The notes under the pieces were generated by a model. It ran no database searches, was not told the DNA's origin, and saw only the letters and a program-made list of their open reading frames with translations. This document shows positions 26,379-34,114 of a stretch of 64,000 nt of DNA, one piece after another. Numbering within the stretch: the stretch's first letter is position 1; each line of letters starts with the position of its first letter. The stretch lies in assembly GCF_900105205.1 (NCBI RefSeq), contig NZ_FNSQ01000005.1, positions 2,728,001-2,792,000 of the forward strand, read 5' to 3'. The translations under genes were made by a program, and so were the position numbers. The stretch is from Microbacterium hydrocarbonoxydans. GTDB lineage: Bacteria; Actinomycetota; Actinomycetes; Actinomycetales; Microbacteriaceae.

Positions 26379-27351
26379 GGTGGACGAACCTTTCATGGGG
26401 AAGATCACGGCGCTCGGCGAGCAGGAGAGCGCCGTCGAGGGCATCGCCGGAGGGCATGAGCACGGCGCGTCCGGCGGCGCGCAGGGCGCTCTCCAGGCCA
26501 GAGCGGAACCAGGCGTGCTGCGTCAGACCGCCGTGCAGTGCGACCGCGGGCGCATCAGGGACGGGCGCATCAGGTGTGCGTACAGGTGCGGCCGCATCAG
26601 GCGCCGCCGCGACGGCGGACGCGGTGAGCAGCCGGATGCTCTCGGCAGCGATCTCGCCGGCGACCGGGTCGCCCGCCTCGGCCGCATCGAGCACGATCGG
26701 CGCGAGAGTCGCGAGTCGACGTGGGAGCGAGCCGTCCTGCGCGAGCCAGCCGGGTACCGCCGAGGTCTCGCCCACGACGCCGCGGACCTTCCCGCTGAGT
26801 GCGGTGTCGGATCCCAGGCCCGCCGAGGCGCGCAGGACCGCCCGCAGCGCCTCGCGTCCGAGCCACGACCCGCTGCCGAAGTCGCCGACCTCCGGCCCCC
26901 ATCCGTCGACGAGCCGGGTGCCGGCCGAGTCATCTCTGATGCCGAGGGCCGCGGCGCCCGTGCCGGCGATGAGCAGCACGCCGCCGATGCCGCCGAGTGC
27001 TCCGGCGTGCGCCGATACGACGTCGGAGGTCACCGCCGCAGGCACCCGCAGCAGCGCGGCGAGACGTTCGGCGAGTTCGGATGCCGCGGTCGGCGCCGCC
27101 CACGCCCCCGCGGCGCCCACCATGATGCCGCCGATGCCACCGCCCGTGAGGTTCTCCACCAGCGGGAGGATCGCATCGAGCGCGGCCTGCACGCCCCCGG
27201 CTGCGGCCAGCCCGGGAGCACCGACGCCGTCGTAGAGCGGCCGGCGATCGCGGCGGAGTCCGTGCTCCGGCCCGCCACCCAGCTCCGCGATCACCGCACG
27301 GCAGCGCGACTTGCCGAGATCGACGGCGACAAGAGCCGGTGCAGAAAGCAT
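26368..27351 (-). CDS. BadF/BadG-type sugar kinase (N-acetylglucosamine/MurNAc kinase)
   Basis: ASKHA-fold kinase of the BadF/BadG/BcrA/BcrD family, 327 residues. LVAVDLGKSRCRAVI is the phosphate 1 motif, LLIAGTGAAALG the phosphate 2 region, and WGPEVGDFGSGSWLGREA is typical of GlcNAc kinases. Because no MurP-type PTS permease is nearby, it probably phosphorylates free amino sugar from wall turnover and hands it to MurQ (as MurK does in Clostridium). It is co-transcribed with murQ and divergent from the RpiR regulator. Confidence 0.88.
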   Translation of the reverse strand: MLSAPALVAVDLGKSRCRAVIAELGGGPEHGLRRDRRPLYDGVGAPGLAAAGGVQAALDAILPLVENLTGGGIGGIMVGAAGAWAAPTAASELAERLAALLRVPAAVTSDVVSAHAGALGGIGGVLLIAGTGAAALGIRDDSAGTRLVDGWGPEVGDFGSGSWLGREALRAVLRASAGLGSDTALSGKVRGVVGETSAVPGWLAQDGSLPRRLATLAPIVLDAAEAGDPVAGEIAAESIRLLTASAVAAAPDAAAPVRTPDAPVPDAPAVALHGGLTQHAWFRSGLESALRAAGRAVLMPSGDALDGALLLAERRDLPHERFVHRAE

Positions 27352-27381
27352 GGAAATAGTCTACGCAATCGGATTGGAGCG

Positions 27382-27396
27382 TGAAAGAATTATCCA
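27382..27396. promoter_or_regulatory. Possible RpiR operator
   Basis: TGAAAGAATTATCCA sits between the divergent kinase and RpiR genes and is the AT-richest spot of the gap. It is only weakly symmetric (8 of 15) but resembles the GAAA-N-AATTTTC type sites of RpiR/MurR regulators. Confidence 0.3.
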
Positions 27397-27451
27397 GACC
27401 ACCGGTCGACGTGACACCCGACGCCCCATCCGGACACGACGCGAGAGAGCC

Positions 27452-28306
27452 ATGAGCATCCAGACGACGATCGCTTCTGCCGCCGAGACGCTGCCGCCGT
27501 CGCTCGCCCGCATCGCCCGCACGATCACGAACGACCCGTCCATCGTCGTCGACAGCACGATCACCGAGATCGCCGCCGCCTGCGCCACGTCGGTCGCCTC
27601 CGTGGTCCGCTTCTGCCGTGCGGTCGGCGTCGGGGGCTATGCGGCACTTCGCATGGCGCTGGCGACGGAGCTCGGCCGCGAGTCCGCGCAGTTCCCCGCA
27701 TCCGCCGGTTTCGGAGCCGAGATCTCCGCGGCAGACACCCTCCGCGAGGCCACCGCCAAGGTCGCGTCCCTGGAGCTTCTGGCGATCGAGGAGACGATCG
27801 CGAATCTCGACTACGACGCACTGTCCGCCGCCGTGGATGCGATCGACTCCGCCGACCGCATCCTCCTCTTCGGAATCGGCGCGAGCGGGCTGGTGGCGGC
27901 CGATCTCGGGCGCAAGCTGCTGCGCATCGGGCATGCCGCCATCGTGCTGTCGGATGCGCACGAGGCGAGCGCTGCCGCCTCACTCGGCGCCAGGAAGACC
28001 GTGGCGATCGGGATCTCGCACTCCGGAACGACCCGCGAGACGCTGCACTTCGTCCAGACCGCTCGGGCAGCGGCCGCGACGACGGTCGGGATCACCGGAG
28101 CGCGCTCCTCGACCCTCGCCTCCGACGTCGATCAGGTTCTGATCGCGCACGCTCGCGAGCCCCGACTGCGCGCCGGAGCGATGGTCAGCAGGATCGCTCA
28201 GCTCGCCGTGGTGGATTGCCTGTTCGTGGGGGTCGCTCAGCGCCGTCATGCCCATTCGATCCACGCTCTCCAACGCACGGCCGACGCGACAGCGCCGCTG
28301 CGGTGA
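27452..28306 (+). CDS. RpiR/MurR-family regulator
   Basis: 284 residues: an N-terminal RpiR helix-turn-helix (STITEIAAACATSVASVVRF) and a C-terminal SIS phosphosugar-binding domain (ILLFGIGASGLVAADL, IGISHSGTTRETL). MurR-type proteins sense MurNAc-6-phosphate, in accord with the divergent murQ-kinase pair. ATG at 27452 is used; upstream in-frame codons run into the promoter and are not conserved. No Shine-Dalgarno of note (GCGAGAGAG). Confidence 0.92.
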   Translation: MSIQTTIASAAETLPPSLARIARTITNDPSIVVDSTITEIAAACATSVASVVRFCRAVGVGGYAALRMALATELGRESAQFPASAGFGAEISAADTLREATAKVASLELLAIEETIANLDYDALSAAVDAIDSADRILLFGIGASGLVAADLGRKLLRIGHAAIVLSDAHEASAAASLGARKTVAIGISHSGTTRETLHFVQTARAAAATTVGITGARSSTLASDVDQVLIAHAREPRLRAGAMVSRIAQLAVVDCLFVGVAQRRHAHSIHALQRTADATAPLR

Positions 28307-28324
28307 CGATCCGCCAGCCGCTCG

Positions 28325-29431
28325 TCAGCGCCCTGTCGATGCGTGGCGACGGGCGGGATCGACGGACCCCGCCGTGCGCAGGAACACGATGATCCAGCTG
28401 AAGATCAGCACGGCGACGATCAGCTCGACGGCCGTCAGGTTGTAGTACCCCACCGCGAAGAACGCGGCCAGAAGGACGATCACCAGCACGTACGCCCATC
28501 CGAACGCGACGAACACGCGGGGCATCGCGCGCAGGAACCACGGCAGGCCCACCACGACGACGCCGAACACGACCGTCATCCCGGTGGCCACGGTGTTGTG
28601 GAGCAGGAAGAACTCGTCGACCGGGAAGAGCCCGACGCAGGCGAGAAAGATCCCCAACAGGATCAGTCCACCGCGCACGATGAATCGACCGCGGCGATCG
28701 ACCGGGTCATCGACAGGCAGCCCGGCCGTGGCGTATCGGGCGATGGTCGTCACGAGCACGCCGGCGATGATCAGCGTGACGTTGAAGGCGACCGAGGCGC
28801 TGTTCGTGCTCATCCCGAGGGCCGAGAGGTTGTCGCGCCACCAGTGCACGTCGCTGGATGCGAGCATCGCTGCGAAGGCCCCGACGACGAGGAACACGGC
28901 CAGCACGAGCGACAGCACCAGCGGGCTGAGGGCGATCGCACTGAGGAAGGTCACGTACGCGGTCAGAGCGAATGCCACTGCCACGAGGACCGCGCCTGGG
29001 AAGGCGAACACGGGAGCATCGGTGAAGCTGCGCTCCAGCAGCTCGGCGATCCCCAGCCAGCCCAGGTAGGCGATCGCCGCATGGGCGAAGGCGATGGCCG
29101 CCAGGTCGTACCAGCGCAGGCGATCCCCGGGAACGCTGAAACCGTCGCGGACGCCGTCAGGCCCGACGTGGGCGGGCCGGGACACGAGCCGTCCGATCAC
29201 GAAGGCGAGCACTGCAGTGCCGCCGCCACCGTAGGCCGCGAAGGCGCCGATCGATCCTGCACCGCTGATCGCCATCTCCCGCCCCCAGAAGGAGGGCAGC
29301 CCGATGAGGAAGCCGAGCAGCAGAAAGGCGGCTCCGACGAGGAGTGCCGTGGCTTCGAAGACCGAATCGGCTGTCTCGGGTCCGCGCAGCTGTCGCAGCA
29401 CCCTCAGGATCTTCTCTCGCAGCTCTCGCAT
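28325..29431 (-). CDS. Multi-pass membrane protein, DUF998-like
   Basis: 368 residues with about ten membrane segments. The first half has a cytoplasmic N-terminal helix (MRELREKILRVLRQLRGPE) and four helices; the second half carries DUF998 hallmarks: DNLSALGMSTNSASVAFN and GLFPVDEFFLLHNTVATGM. DUF998 proteins are integral membrane proteins of unknown function. It is divergent from an AraC gene; its 3' end is 18 bp from the RpiR stop. Confidence 0.85.
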   Translation of the reverse strand: MRELREKILRVLRQLRGPETADSVFEATALLVGAAFLLLGFLIGLPSFWGREMAISGAGSIGAFAAYGGGGTAVLAFVIGRLVSRPAHVGPDGVRDGFSVPGDRLRWYDLAAIAFAHAAIAYLGWLGIAELLERSFTDAPVFAFPGAVLVAVAFALTAYVTFLSAIALSPLVLSLVLAVFLVVGAFAAMLASSDVHWWRDNLSALGMSTNSASVAFNVTLIIAGVLVTTIARYATAGLPVDDPVDRRGRFIVRGGLILLGIFLACVGLFPVDEFFLLHNTVATGMTVVFGVVVVGLPWFLRAMPRVFVAFGWAYVLVIVLLAAFFAVGYYNLTAVELIVAVLIFSWIIVFLRTAGSVDPARRHASTGR

Positions 29432-29463
29432 GGCCGACCTCCGTGCACATCATAGAAGCCGCA

Positions 29464-29510
29464 CCGTTCCGGGCAGCGCGGTGATAACATCGCGGAACGG
29501 ATCGTATACA
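29464..29510 (+). promoter_or_regulatory. AraC-gene promoter with inverted repeat
   Basis: CCGTTCCG (29464-29471) and CGGAACGG (29493-29500) are perfect inverted arms 21 bp apart; TATACA at 29505-29510 is a candidate -10 with a weak TGATAA at 29482. It could be an autoregulatory site of the AraC protein. Confidence 0.4.
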
Positions 29511-29544
29511 ACGTCGTCGTTCCCACCACCCGAGGTGATCAGTC

Positions 29545-30501
29545 ATGAACGGTGCACCTGCTGCCCCTGCCGAATCGGTATCCACGCTCGTCGCGCGCAA
29601 CATCAGCGAGTTCCGCGCCGCCGTGTCGGAGTCCTTCGTGCCCTTGCAGGTGTCGACGGCAGGTCCCGACCATTTCCGCGGCGTGATCCGCGGCGCCTCG
29701 GTCGACGAGGTGCATGTGAACGAGGTGCGGGCGACGTCGCACATCGTCGAACGCACCCCGGAGCTGATCGCGCGCAGCGATCGCTCGTTCTTCAAGCTCA
29801 GCCTGATGCTCGCTGGCACCGGTCTGCTGATCCAGGATGACCGCGAAGCCGTGCTCCAGCCCGGGGATCTGGCCGTGTACGACACCGACCGTCCGTACTC
29901 GCTCGTCTTCGACGACGACTTCCGCACCATGGTCGTGATGTTCCCGAAGCACCTGATCAGCCTCCCGTCCGACATGGTCGGACAGCTCACCGCCGTGCGG
30001 ATCTCGGGCCAGGGCGGACTCGGCGGCATGGTCGTCCCGTACCTCACGCAGTTGGCAGGCAACCTCGACCAGCTCGCCGGCACCACGGGGGCGCGACTCG
30101 CGCACAGCGCCCTCGACCTGGTCACGACGGTCTTCACCCGCGAGCTCGGCCTCGACGAGGTCTCCGCCGATCCGCATCGCGCGCTGGTGCAGCGCATCCG
30201 CTCGTACATCGACCGCAACCTCGCGTCGACCGACCTCGGCCCCGCCTCGATCGCCTCGGCGCATTTCATCTCGACCCGCCATCTGCACGGACTCTTCCAG
30301 GAGCAGGGCGTGACGGTGTCGACCTGGATCCGCACGCGGCGCCTCGAGCAGTGCCGACGCGACCTCCTCGATCCGATGCTGGCCGACCGTCCGGTCGCCG
30401 CGGTCGCGGCCCGCTGGGGCTTCGTCGACGCCGCGCACTTCAGCCGGGCGTTCAAGTCCGCCTTCGGCATCTCCCCCAGCGAATACCGCTCCGCGCACTG
30501 A
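29545..30501 (+). CDS. AraC-family regulator, FeaR/NphR-like
   Basis: 318 residues. Residues ~30-200 look like the AraC_binding_2 cupin-type effector domain (SFFKLSLMLAGTGLLIQDDRE, PGDLAVYDTDRPYSL); the C-terminal ~100 residues hold two helix-turn-helices (LGPASIASAHFISTRHLHGLF, VAAVAARWGFVDAAHFSRAFK) and end FGISPSEYR. This subtype includes E. coli FeaR, activator of the tyramine oxidase genes, and actinobacterial catabolic activators. ATG at 29545 follows GAGGTGA. It presumably drives the moaF-importer operon downstream. Confidence 0.9.
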   Translation: MNGAPAAPAESVSTLVARNISEFRAAVSESFVPLQVSTAGPDHFRGVIRGASVDEVHVNEVRATSHIVERTPELIARSDRSFFKLSLMLAGTGLLIQDDREAVLQPGDLAVYDTDRPYSLVFDDDFRTMVVMFPKHLISLPSDMVGQLTAVRISGQGGLGGMVVPYLTQLAGNLDQLAGTTGARLAHSALDLVTTVFTRELGLDEVSADPHRALVQRIRSYIDRNLASTDLGPASIASAHFISTRHLHGLFQEQGVTVSTWIRTRRLEQCRRDLLDPMLADRPVAAVAARWGFVDAAHFSRAFKSAFGISPSEYRSAH

Positions 30502-30511
30502 CCCGCGCACC

Positions 30512-30539
30512 ACCGGCTTGCCCCGCAGGGCACGCCGGT
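30512..30539 (+). terminator. Hairpin terminator after AraC gene
   Basis: ACCGGCTTGCCC / GGGCACGCCGGT, a 12-bp stem with one mismatch and a CGCA loop, starting 11 bp after the araC stop. A short TTG follows. It separates araC from the moaF operon. Confidence 0.65.
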
Positions 30540-30610
30540 TGACTGTCGGCGCGCGATGGGGCCGCAGCGCTTGAGCCGACGGTGCGGCGCGACCGAGCAT
30601 GAGGCAAGCA

Positions 30611-30647
30611 CACCGCGAGGACGCGGTGCCCGGAGCGACGCAGCTCC
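30611..30647 (+). other. Two stacked hairpins in the moaF leader
   Basis: CACCGCG-AGGA-CGCGGTG (30611-30628) is a perfect 7-bp stem with tetraloop, followed after three bases by GGAGC-GACGCA-GCTCC (30632-30647). They lie 25 bp upstream of the moaF ATG. They could form a structured 5' leader; no known riboswitch consensus was recognised. Confidence 0.45.
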
Positions 30648-30671
30648 GCCGCATGCGATGTCAGGACCCTC

Positions 30672-31463
30672 ATGACTCCTCCCGCCTCGACAGATCCCGC
30701 CCTCGACGAATGGCGCACCTACGACGAGTTCGCCGCCGGAATCGACACGTATCGACTCCCGAACGCCTCCCTGTCGGGAACGGCGCTGACGCTCTCCCTC
30801 GACGACGGCTCGACACTCGCGCTGACCTTCGATGCGGTCGCCGTCACGTGGTCCGGATTCGGCACCACCGGAACCGACCCGTATGACGCGGTGGCCGTCC
30901 GCGAGGACGTCGTGTTCGTGAACATCCCGCTGGAGAGCCGTGAGCGCGAGGCGATCACGGTCGTGTACTCGACCTCGACGCATCGCGCCACCGTCGTGCG
31001 GTCGCGCATCGCGGCGGAGGCGACCGAGGGCACTCCTCAGGTGGGCCAGGAGTTCTGGGCGGCCACGACCGACGCGGGCGAGCCGACCGGCGAAGTGCCG
31101 GGGCCGAGCCGCGACCTCATCGGCAAGCGCAACGTCTACCGGTACAGCCCGGAGCACCTGTACGAGCACGTCTACGTCTCGAGCACCCGCTACGCCTGGC
31201 AGTGCCTGGAAGGCGTGCAGCGCGGACACGGCGACATGGACCTCTCGACGGTCTGGAAGTTCGCCGACGGCCTGTACCTCTTCTGCTTCCGTGAGTTCCG
31301 CATCGCCGTCGCGAGCGTCTGGCTGCACGACCTCGGCTACCAGCTGATGACCACGGGGATCTTCCTCGGTCTCAACGGCGACGGCGACGCCGAGCACTCC
31401 CGCGGCGGTGGCCACATCTACCCGCTCGGCTCGGTCGACTACCCCGACGCCCAGCCCGTCTGA
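30672..31463 (+). CDS. MoaF-family protein, copy 1
   Basis: 263 residues, cytoplasmic, with the two-lipocalin-like-domain plan of the MoaF family: an N-terminal beta-rich half (LSLDDGSTLALTFDAVAVTWSG) and a C-terminal half beginning LIGKRNVYRYSPEHLYEHVY. The shared blocks YEHVY, W-QCLEG and VW-F-DGLYLF-FRE also occur in the second copy. Pfam titles this family molybdenum cofactor biosynthesis F, but the name derives from the Klebsiella monoamine regulon, so a role with amines is the better guess. First gene of a run with an NTF2-like gene and a Liv importer, behind the AraC gene. Confidence 0.85.
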   Translation: MTPPASTDPALDEWRTYDEFAAGIDTYRLPNASLSGTALTLSLDDGSTLALTFDAVAVTWSGFGTTGTDPYDAVAVREDVVFVNIPLESREREAITVVYSTSTHRATVVRSRIAAEATEGTPQVGQEFWAATTDAGEPTGEVPGPSRDLIGKRNVYRYSPEHLYEHVYVSSTRYAWQCLEGVQRGHGDMDLSTVWKFADGLYLFCFREFRIAVASVWLHDLGYQLMTTGIFLGLNGDGDAEHSRGGGHIYPLGSVDYPDAQPV

Positions 31464-31492
31464 CCCGCCGCGACCACGGGGACGAGGAGACC

Positions 31493-31894
31493 ATGACCGA
31501 CACCACGACCAACGCCGAGATCATCGCCCAGCACTACGCAGCCAACGACCGAGGCGATCTCGACGGGATGCTGGCACCGTTCGCCGACGACGTGCGGTGG
31601 ACCGAGGCCGCAGGCTTCCCCTACGCCGGCACCTACATCGGCCCCGACGCCGTGGCCGCGAACGTCTTCGCGCGCATCCAGGAGGACTGGGACGACTACA
31701 CCGTCGCGATCGACGAGATCGTCGACGGCGGCGACGTCGTGGTCGGGATCGGGACCTACTCGGGGACCAACCGACGGACCGGACGGTTCTTCGCCGCCAG
31801 GGTCGCGCATGTGTGGAGGCTCGCGGACGGCAAGGTCGTCGCCTTCGAGCAGTTCACCGACACCGAGCTCGTCAACCGCGCGCTGCGCGACTGA
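31493..31894 (+). CDS. SnoaL/NTF2-like protein
   Basis: 133 residues forming a cone-shaped alpha+beta barrel of the SnoaL-like/DUF4440 type (HYAANDRGDLDGMLAPFADDV, AHVWRLADGKVVAFEQFTDT). Such proteins are isomerases, hydratases, or ligand binders. It lies 29 bp after moaF, with GGGGACGAGGAGACC as ribosome binding region, so the two are probably co-translated; it may act on the same substrate as the MoaF protein. No diagnostic catalytic residue can be assigned. Confidence 0.85.
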   Translation: MTDTTTNAEIIAQHYAANDRGDLDGMLAPFADDVRWTEAAGFPYAGTYIGPDAVAANVFARIQEDWDDYTVAIDEIVDGGDVVVGIGTYSGTNRRTGRFFAARVAHVWRLADGKVVAFEQFTDTELVNRALRD

Positions 31895-31947
31895 CGACGA
31901 CCGCACTGCACCACACGCACCATCTGAACTCGAGAGGCAGGAATCAC

Positions 31948-33117
31948 ATGAACAAGCGAGTATCCGGCACCGCGGCGCTCATCGCCGTGGCGGCCCTCAC
32001 CCTGGCCGGCTGTGCCGGCGGAGACGGCGGCGCAGGGGGCGAAGGCGCCCCCATCGTGGTCGGCTCCGTCAACACCATCAGCGGCCCGGCGACCTTCCCC
32101 GAGGCCTCGCAGGCCGCCGCCGCCGTCTTCGACGCCTTCAACGAGGCCGGAGGGTTGGACGGCCGCACGATCGAGTACAAGACGCTCGACGACAAGGGCG
32201 ACCCTGCGACCGCCACGGCATCCGCCCGCGAACTGGTCGGCAGCGACGAGGCCGTCGCGCTCGTCGGCTCGGCCAGCCTCATCGAGTGCGAGATCAACGC
32301 GAAGTACTACGAGCAGGAGGACATCCTGTCGATGCCCGGCATCGGCGTCGATACGGGATGCTTCGCGAGCGACAACATCTCGCCGGCGAACGTCGGTCCG
32401 TTCAACGACATGACGCTGACGCTGCAGTACGGCTCCGAGGTGCTCGGACTCGATGACATCTGCATCCTGCTGGAGATCGCCGGCTCGACGCGCCCGACCT
32501 ACCAGGCCGCGATCGACAAGTGGACCGAGATCACCGGCAAGGAGCCGAAGTACGTCGACGACACCGTGCCGTACGGCGCATCCGACTACACGCCCTACAT
32601 CGTCAAGGCCCGCGAGCAGGGTTGCAAGGCTCTGGCGATCAACCCGGTCGAGCCCGATGCGATCGGACAGGTCAAGGCCGCCAACGCGCAGGGGTGGGAT
32701 GACGTCACCTGGCTCTACCTGACCAGTGTCTACAGCGAGAACTTCGCGGATGCGATCGACGATGCCGGCGCCGGGATCTACGTCCCCGCCGAGTTCTACC
32801 CGTTCACCGACGACAACGAGATCAACGCGGACTGGCGCGAGCTCATGGAGGAGAACGACATCCCGCTGACCTCGTTCAGCCAGGGCGGCTACCTCGCGGC
32901 GAAGTACTTCATCGAGGTCCTCGAGGGCATGGACGGCGACATCACCCGTGAGACCGTCACGGAGGCGCTGCGCGGCATGGAGCCGATCGAGAACCCCATG
33001 GTCGGCACGCCCTACGCCTTCGGCACGCAGAACACGGCGGGCTGGCCGATCATCCTCGAGTCCGGCACGAACGCCTGGGAGAAGGTCGCCGAGGACTGGC
33101 TCCGCATCGGCGAGTAG
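31948..33117 (+). CDS. Liv/urea-type substrate-binding lipoprotein
   Basis: Type 1 periplasmic-binding lipoprotein, 389 residues, with lipobox LTLAGC (Cys22) and Gly-rich linker. The mature domain starts IVVGSVNTISGPATFPEASQA and has the family's ASLIECEINAKYYEQE and SDYTPYIVKAREQGCKAL blocks. Relatives bind branched-chain amino acids, amides, urea or aromatic compounds. The ligand here is unknown; the AraC-moaF context suggests an amine- or amide-like compound. Start ATG at 31948. Confidence 0.92.
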   Translation: MNKRVSGTAALIAVAALTLAGCAGGDGGAGGEGAPIVVGSVNTISGPATFPEASQAAAAVFDAFNEAGGLDGRTIEYKTLDDKGDPATATASARELVGSDEAVALVGSASLIECEINAKYYEQEDILSMPGIGVDTGCFASDNISPANVGPFNDMTLTLQYGSEVLGLDDICILLEIAGSTRPTYQAAIDKWTEITGKEPKYVDDTVPYGASDYTPYIVKAREQGCKALAINPVEPDAIGQVKAANAQGWDDVTWLYLTSVYSENFADAIDDAGAGIYVPAEFYPFTDDNEINADWRELMEENDIPLTSFSQGGYLAAKYFIEVLEGMDGDITRETVTEALRGMEPIENPMVGTPYAFGTQNTAGWPIILESGTNAWEKVAEDWLRIGE

Positions 33118-33149
33118 CCGCTCCGCAGCCCACCTCAACCCACCACACG

Positions 33150-33206
33150 CCTGCCGCCGAGCGCATTCTCGGCGGCAGGTCCTCCCCCGCAGCTCCGCGA
33201 GCTGCT
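33150..33206 (+). terminator. Twin perfect hairpins between binding protein and livH
   Basis: CCTGCCGCCGAG / CTCGGCGGCAGG with loop CGCATT (33150-33179) is a perfect 12-bp stem, followed by GCAGCTC-CGC-GAGCTGC (33190-33206), a perfect 7-bp stem. They fill the gap before livH. As at 4409-4441, this is probably a processing/attenuation element that keeps binding-protein levels above the permeases. Confidence 0.7.
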
Positions 33207-33253
33207 CCCCGGTCCCTCGGTCCGGGTCCCCCTCAGATCAGAAAGGACGCCTC

Positions 33254-34114
33254 ATGCTGCAAGGCGCCATCGCCGGTCTCGCCGCCGGCGGTCTCTACGC
33301 GGTCCTCGGCGTGTGCCTCACCCTGATGTCGCGCCTCGTACGGGTCGTCAACTTCGCCCAGGCCGCGACCGGGATGTTCGGTGCCTTCAGCGCCGTGTGG
33401 TTCGTGCGCGAAATGGGTCTTCCGATCTGGTTCGGGTCGGTGCTCGGAGTGCTCGTCGCCGGTGTGCTCTCGGCCGCGATCGGGTGGATCGCGGCCACCT
33501 GGCTCTCCGAGGCCTCGACGACGACCAGGTCGGCCATGACGGTGGGGCCGCTTCTGCTCCTGATCTCGCTGTCGTTCATCCTGTTCGGCAACAAGCCGCA
33601 GCCGTTCACGCCGATCATCGCCGGGCCCGCGTTCTCGTTCGGCGGTGTCGTGATCAGTCAGGTGACGGTCGCGACGGTGGTCATGGCGATCATCACGGCG
33701 GTCGTGGTGCGGATCGTGCTGCGCCGCACGAAGGTCGGCACGCAGCTGCGCGCCCTCTCCGAGCGGCCGACCACCGCCGAGCTGCTCGGCATCCGCTCGC
33801 GTCCGCTGTCCATCGCCGTCTGGTTCGTCACCGGCGTGATCAGCGCGCTCGCGATCATCATTGTGGCGCCGTCGCAGTCGAACGACGCGACCAGCCTCGC
33901 GATGCTCATCGTGCCCGCGGCGGCTGCAGCCCTGCTCGGTGGCTTCCGTCGCCTCGACCTCGCGGTCGTGGGCGGCATCGTCCTCGGTGTGCTCGGCGGT
34001 CTCGTCGCGCAGATCGACGAAGTCGCGCTCGTGCGCAACTTCCTCCCGTTCCTGTTCATCGTCGTCCTGCTCCTGTGGACGCAGCGCAAGGAGGTGTGGG
34101 ATGCCGCTCGCTGA
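33254..34114 (+). CDS. livH: Branched-chain-type ABC permease LivH
   Basis: 286 residues with eight membrane segments. LYAVLGVCLTLMSRLVRVVNFAQ is the LivH N-terminal hallmark (usually NFA-G), and the cytoplasmic LRALSERPTTAELLGIR resembles the LivH EAA-like loop (usually RA-ADN...LLGI). ATG at 33254 follows GAAAGGA. The last 14 bases overlap the livM start. Partner of the LivM domain next door. Confidence 0.92.
   Translation: MLQGAIAGLAAGGLYAVLGVCLTLMSRLVRVVNFAQAATGMFGAFSAVWFVREMGLPIWFGSVLGVLVAGVLSAAIGWIAATWLSEASTTTRSAMTVGPLLLLISLSFILFGNKPQPFTPIIAGPAFSFGGVVISQVTVATVVMAIITAVVVRIVLRRTKVGTQLRALSERPTTAELLGIRSRPLSIAVWFVTGVISALAIIIVAPSQSNDATSLAMLIVPAAAAALLGGFRRLDLAVVGGIVLGVLGGLVAQIDEVALVRNFLPFLFIVVLLLWTQRKEVWDAAR

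Noticed and set aside
30672..31463. Assignment of MoaF to molybdenum cofactor synthesis
   Set aside because: No other molybdenum cofactor gene or molybdoenzyme is near either copy; both stand with amine-type transport and catabolic genes.
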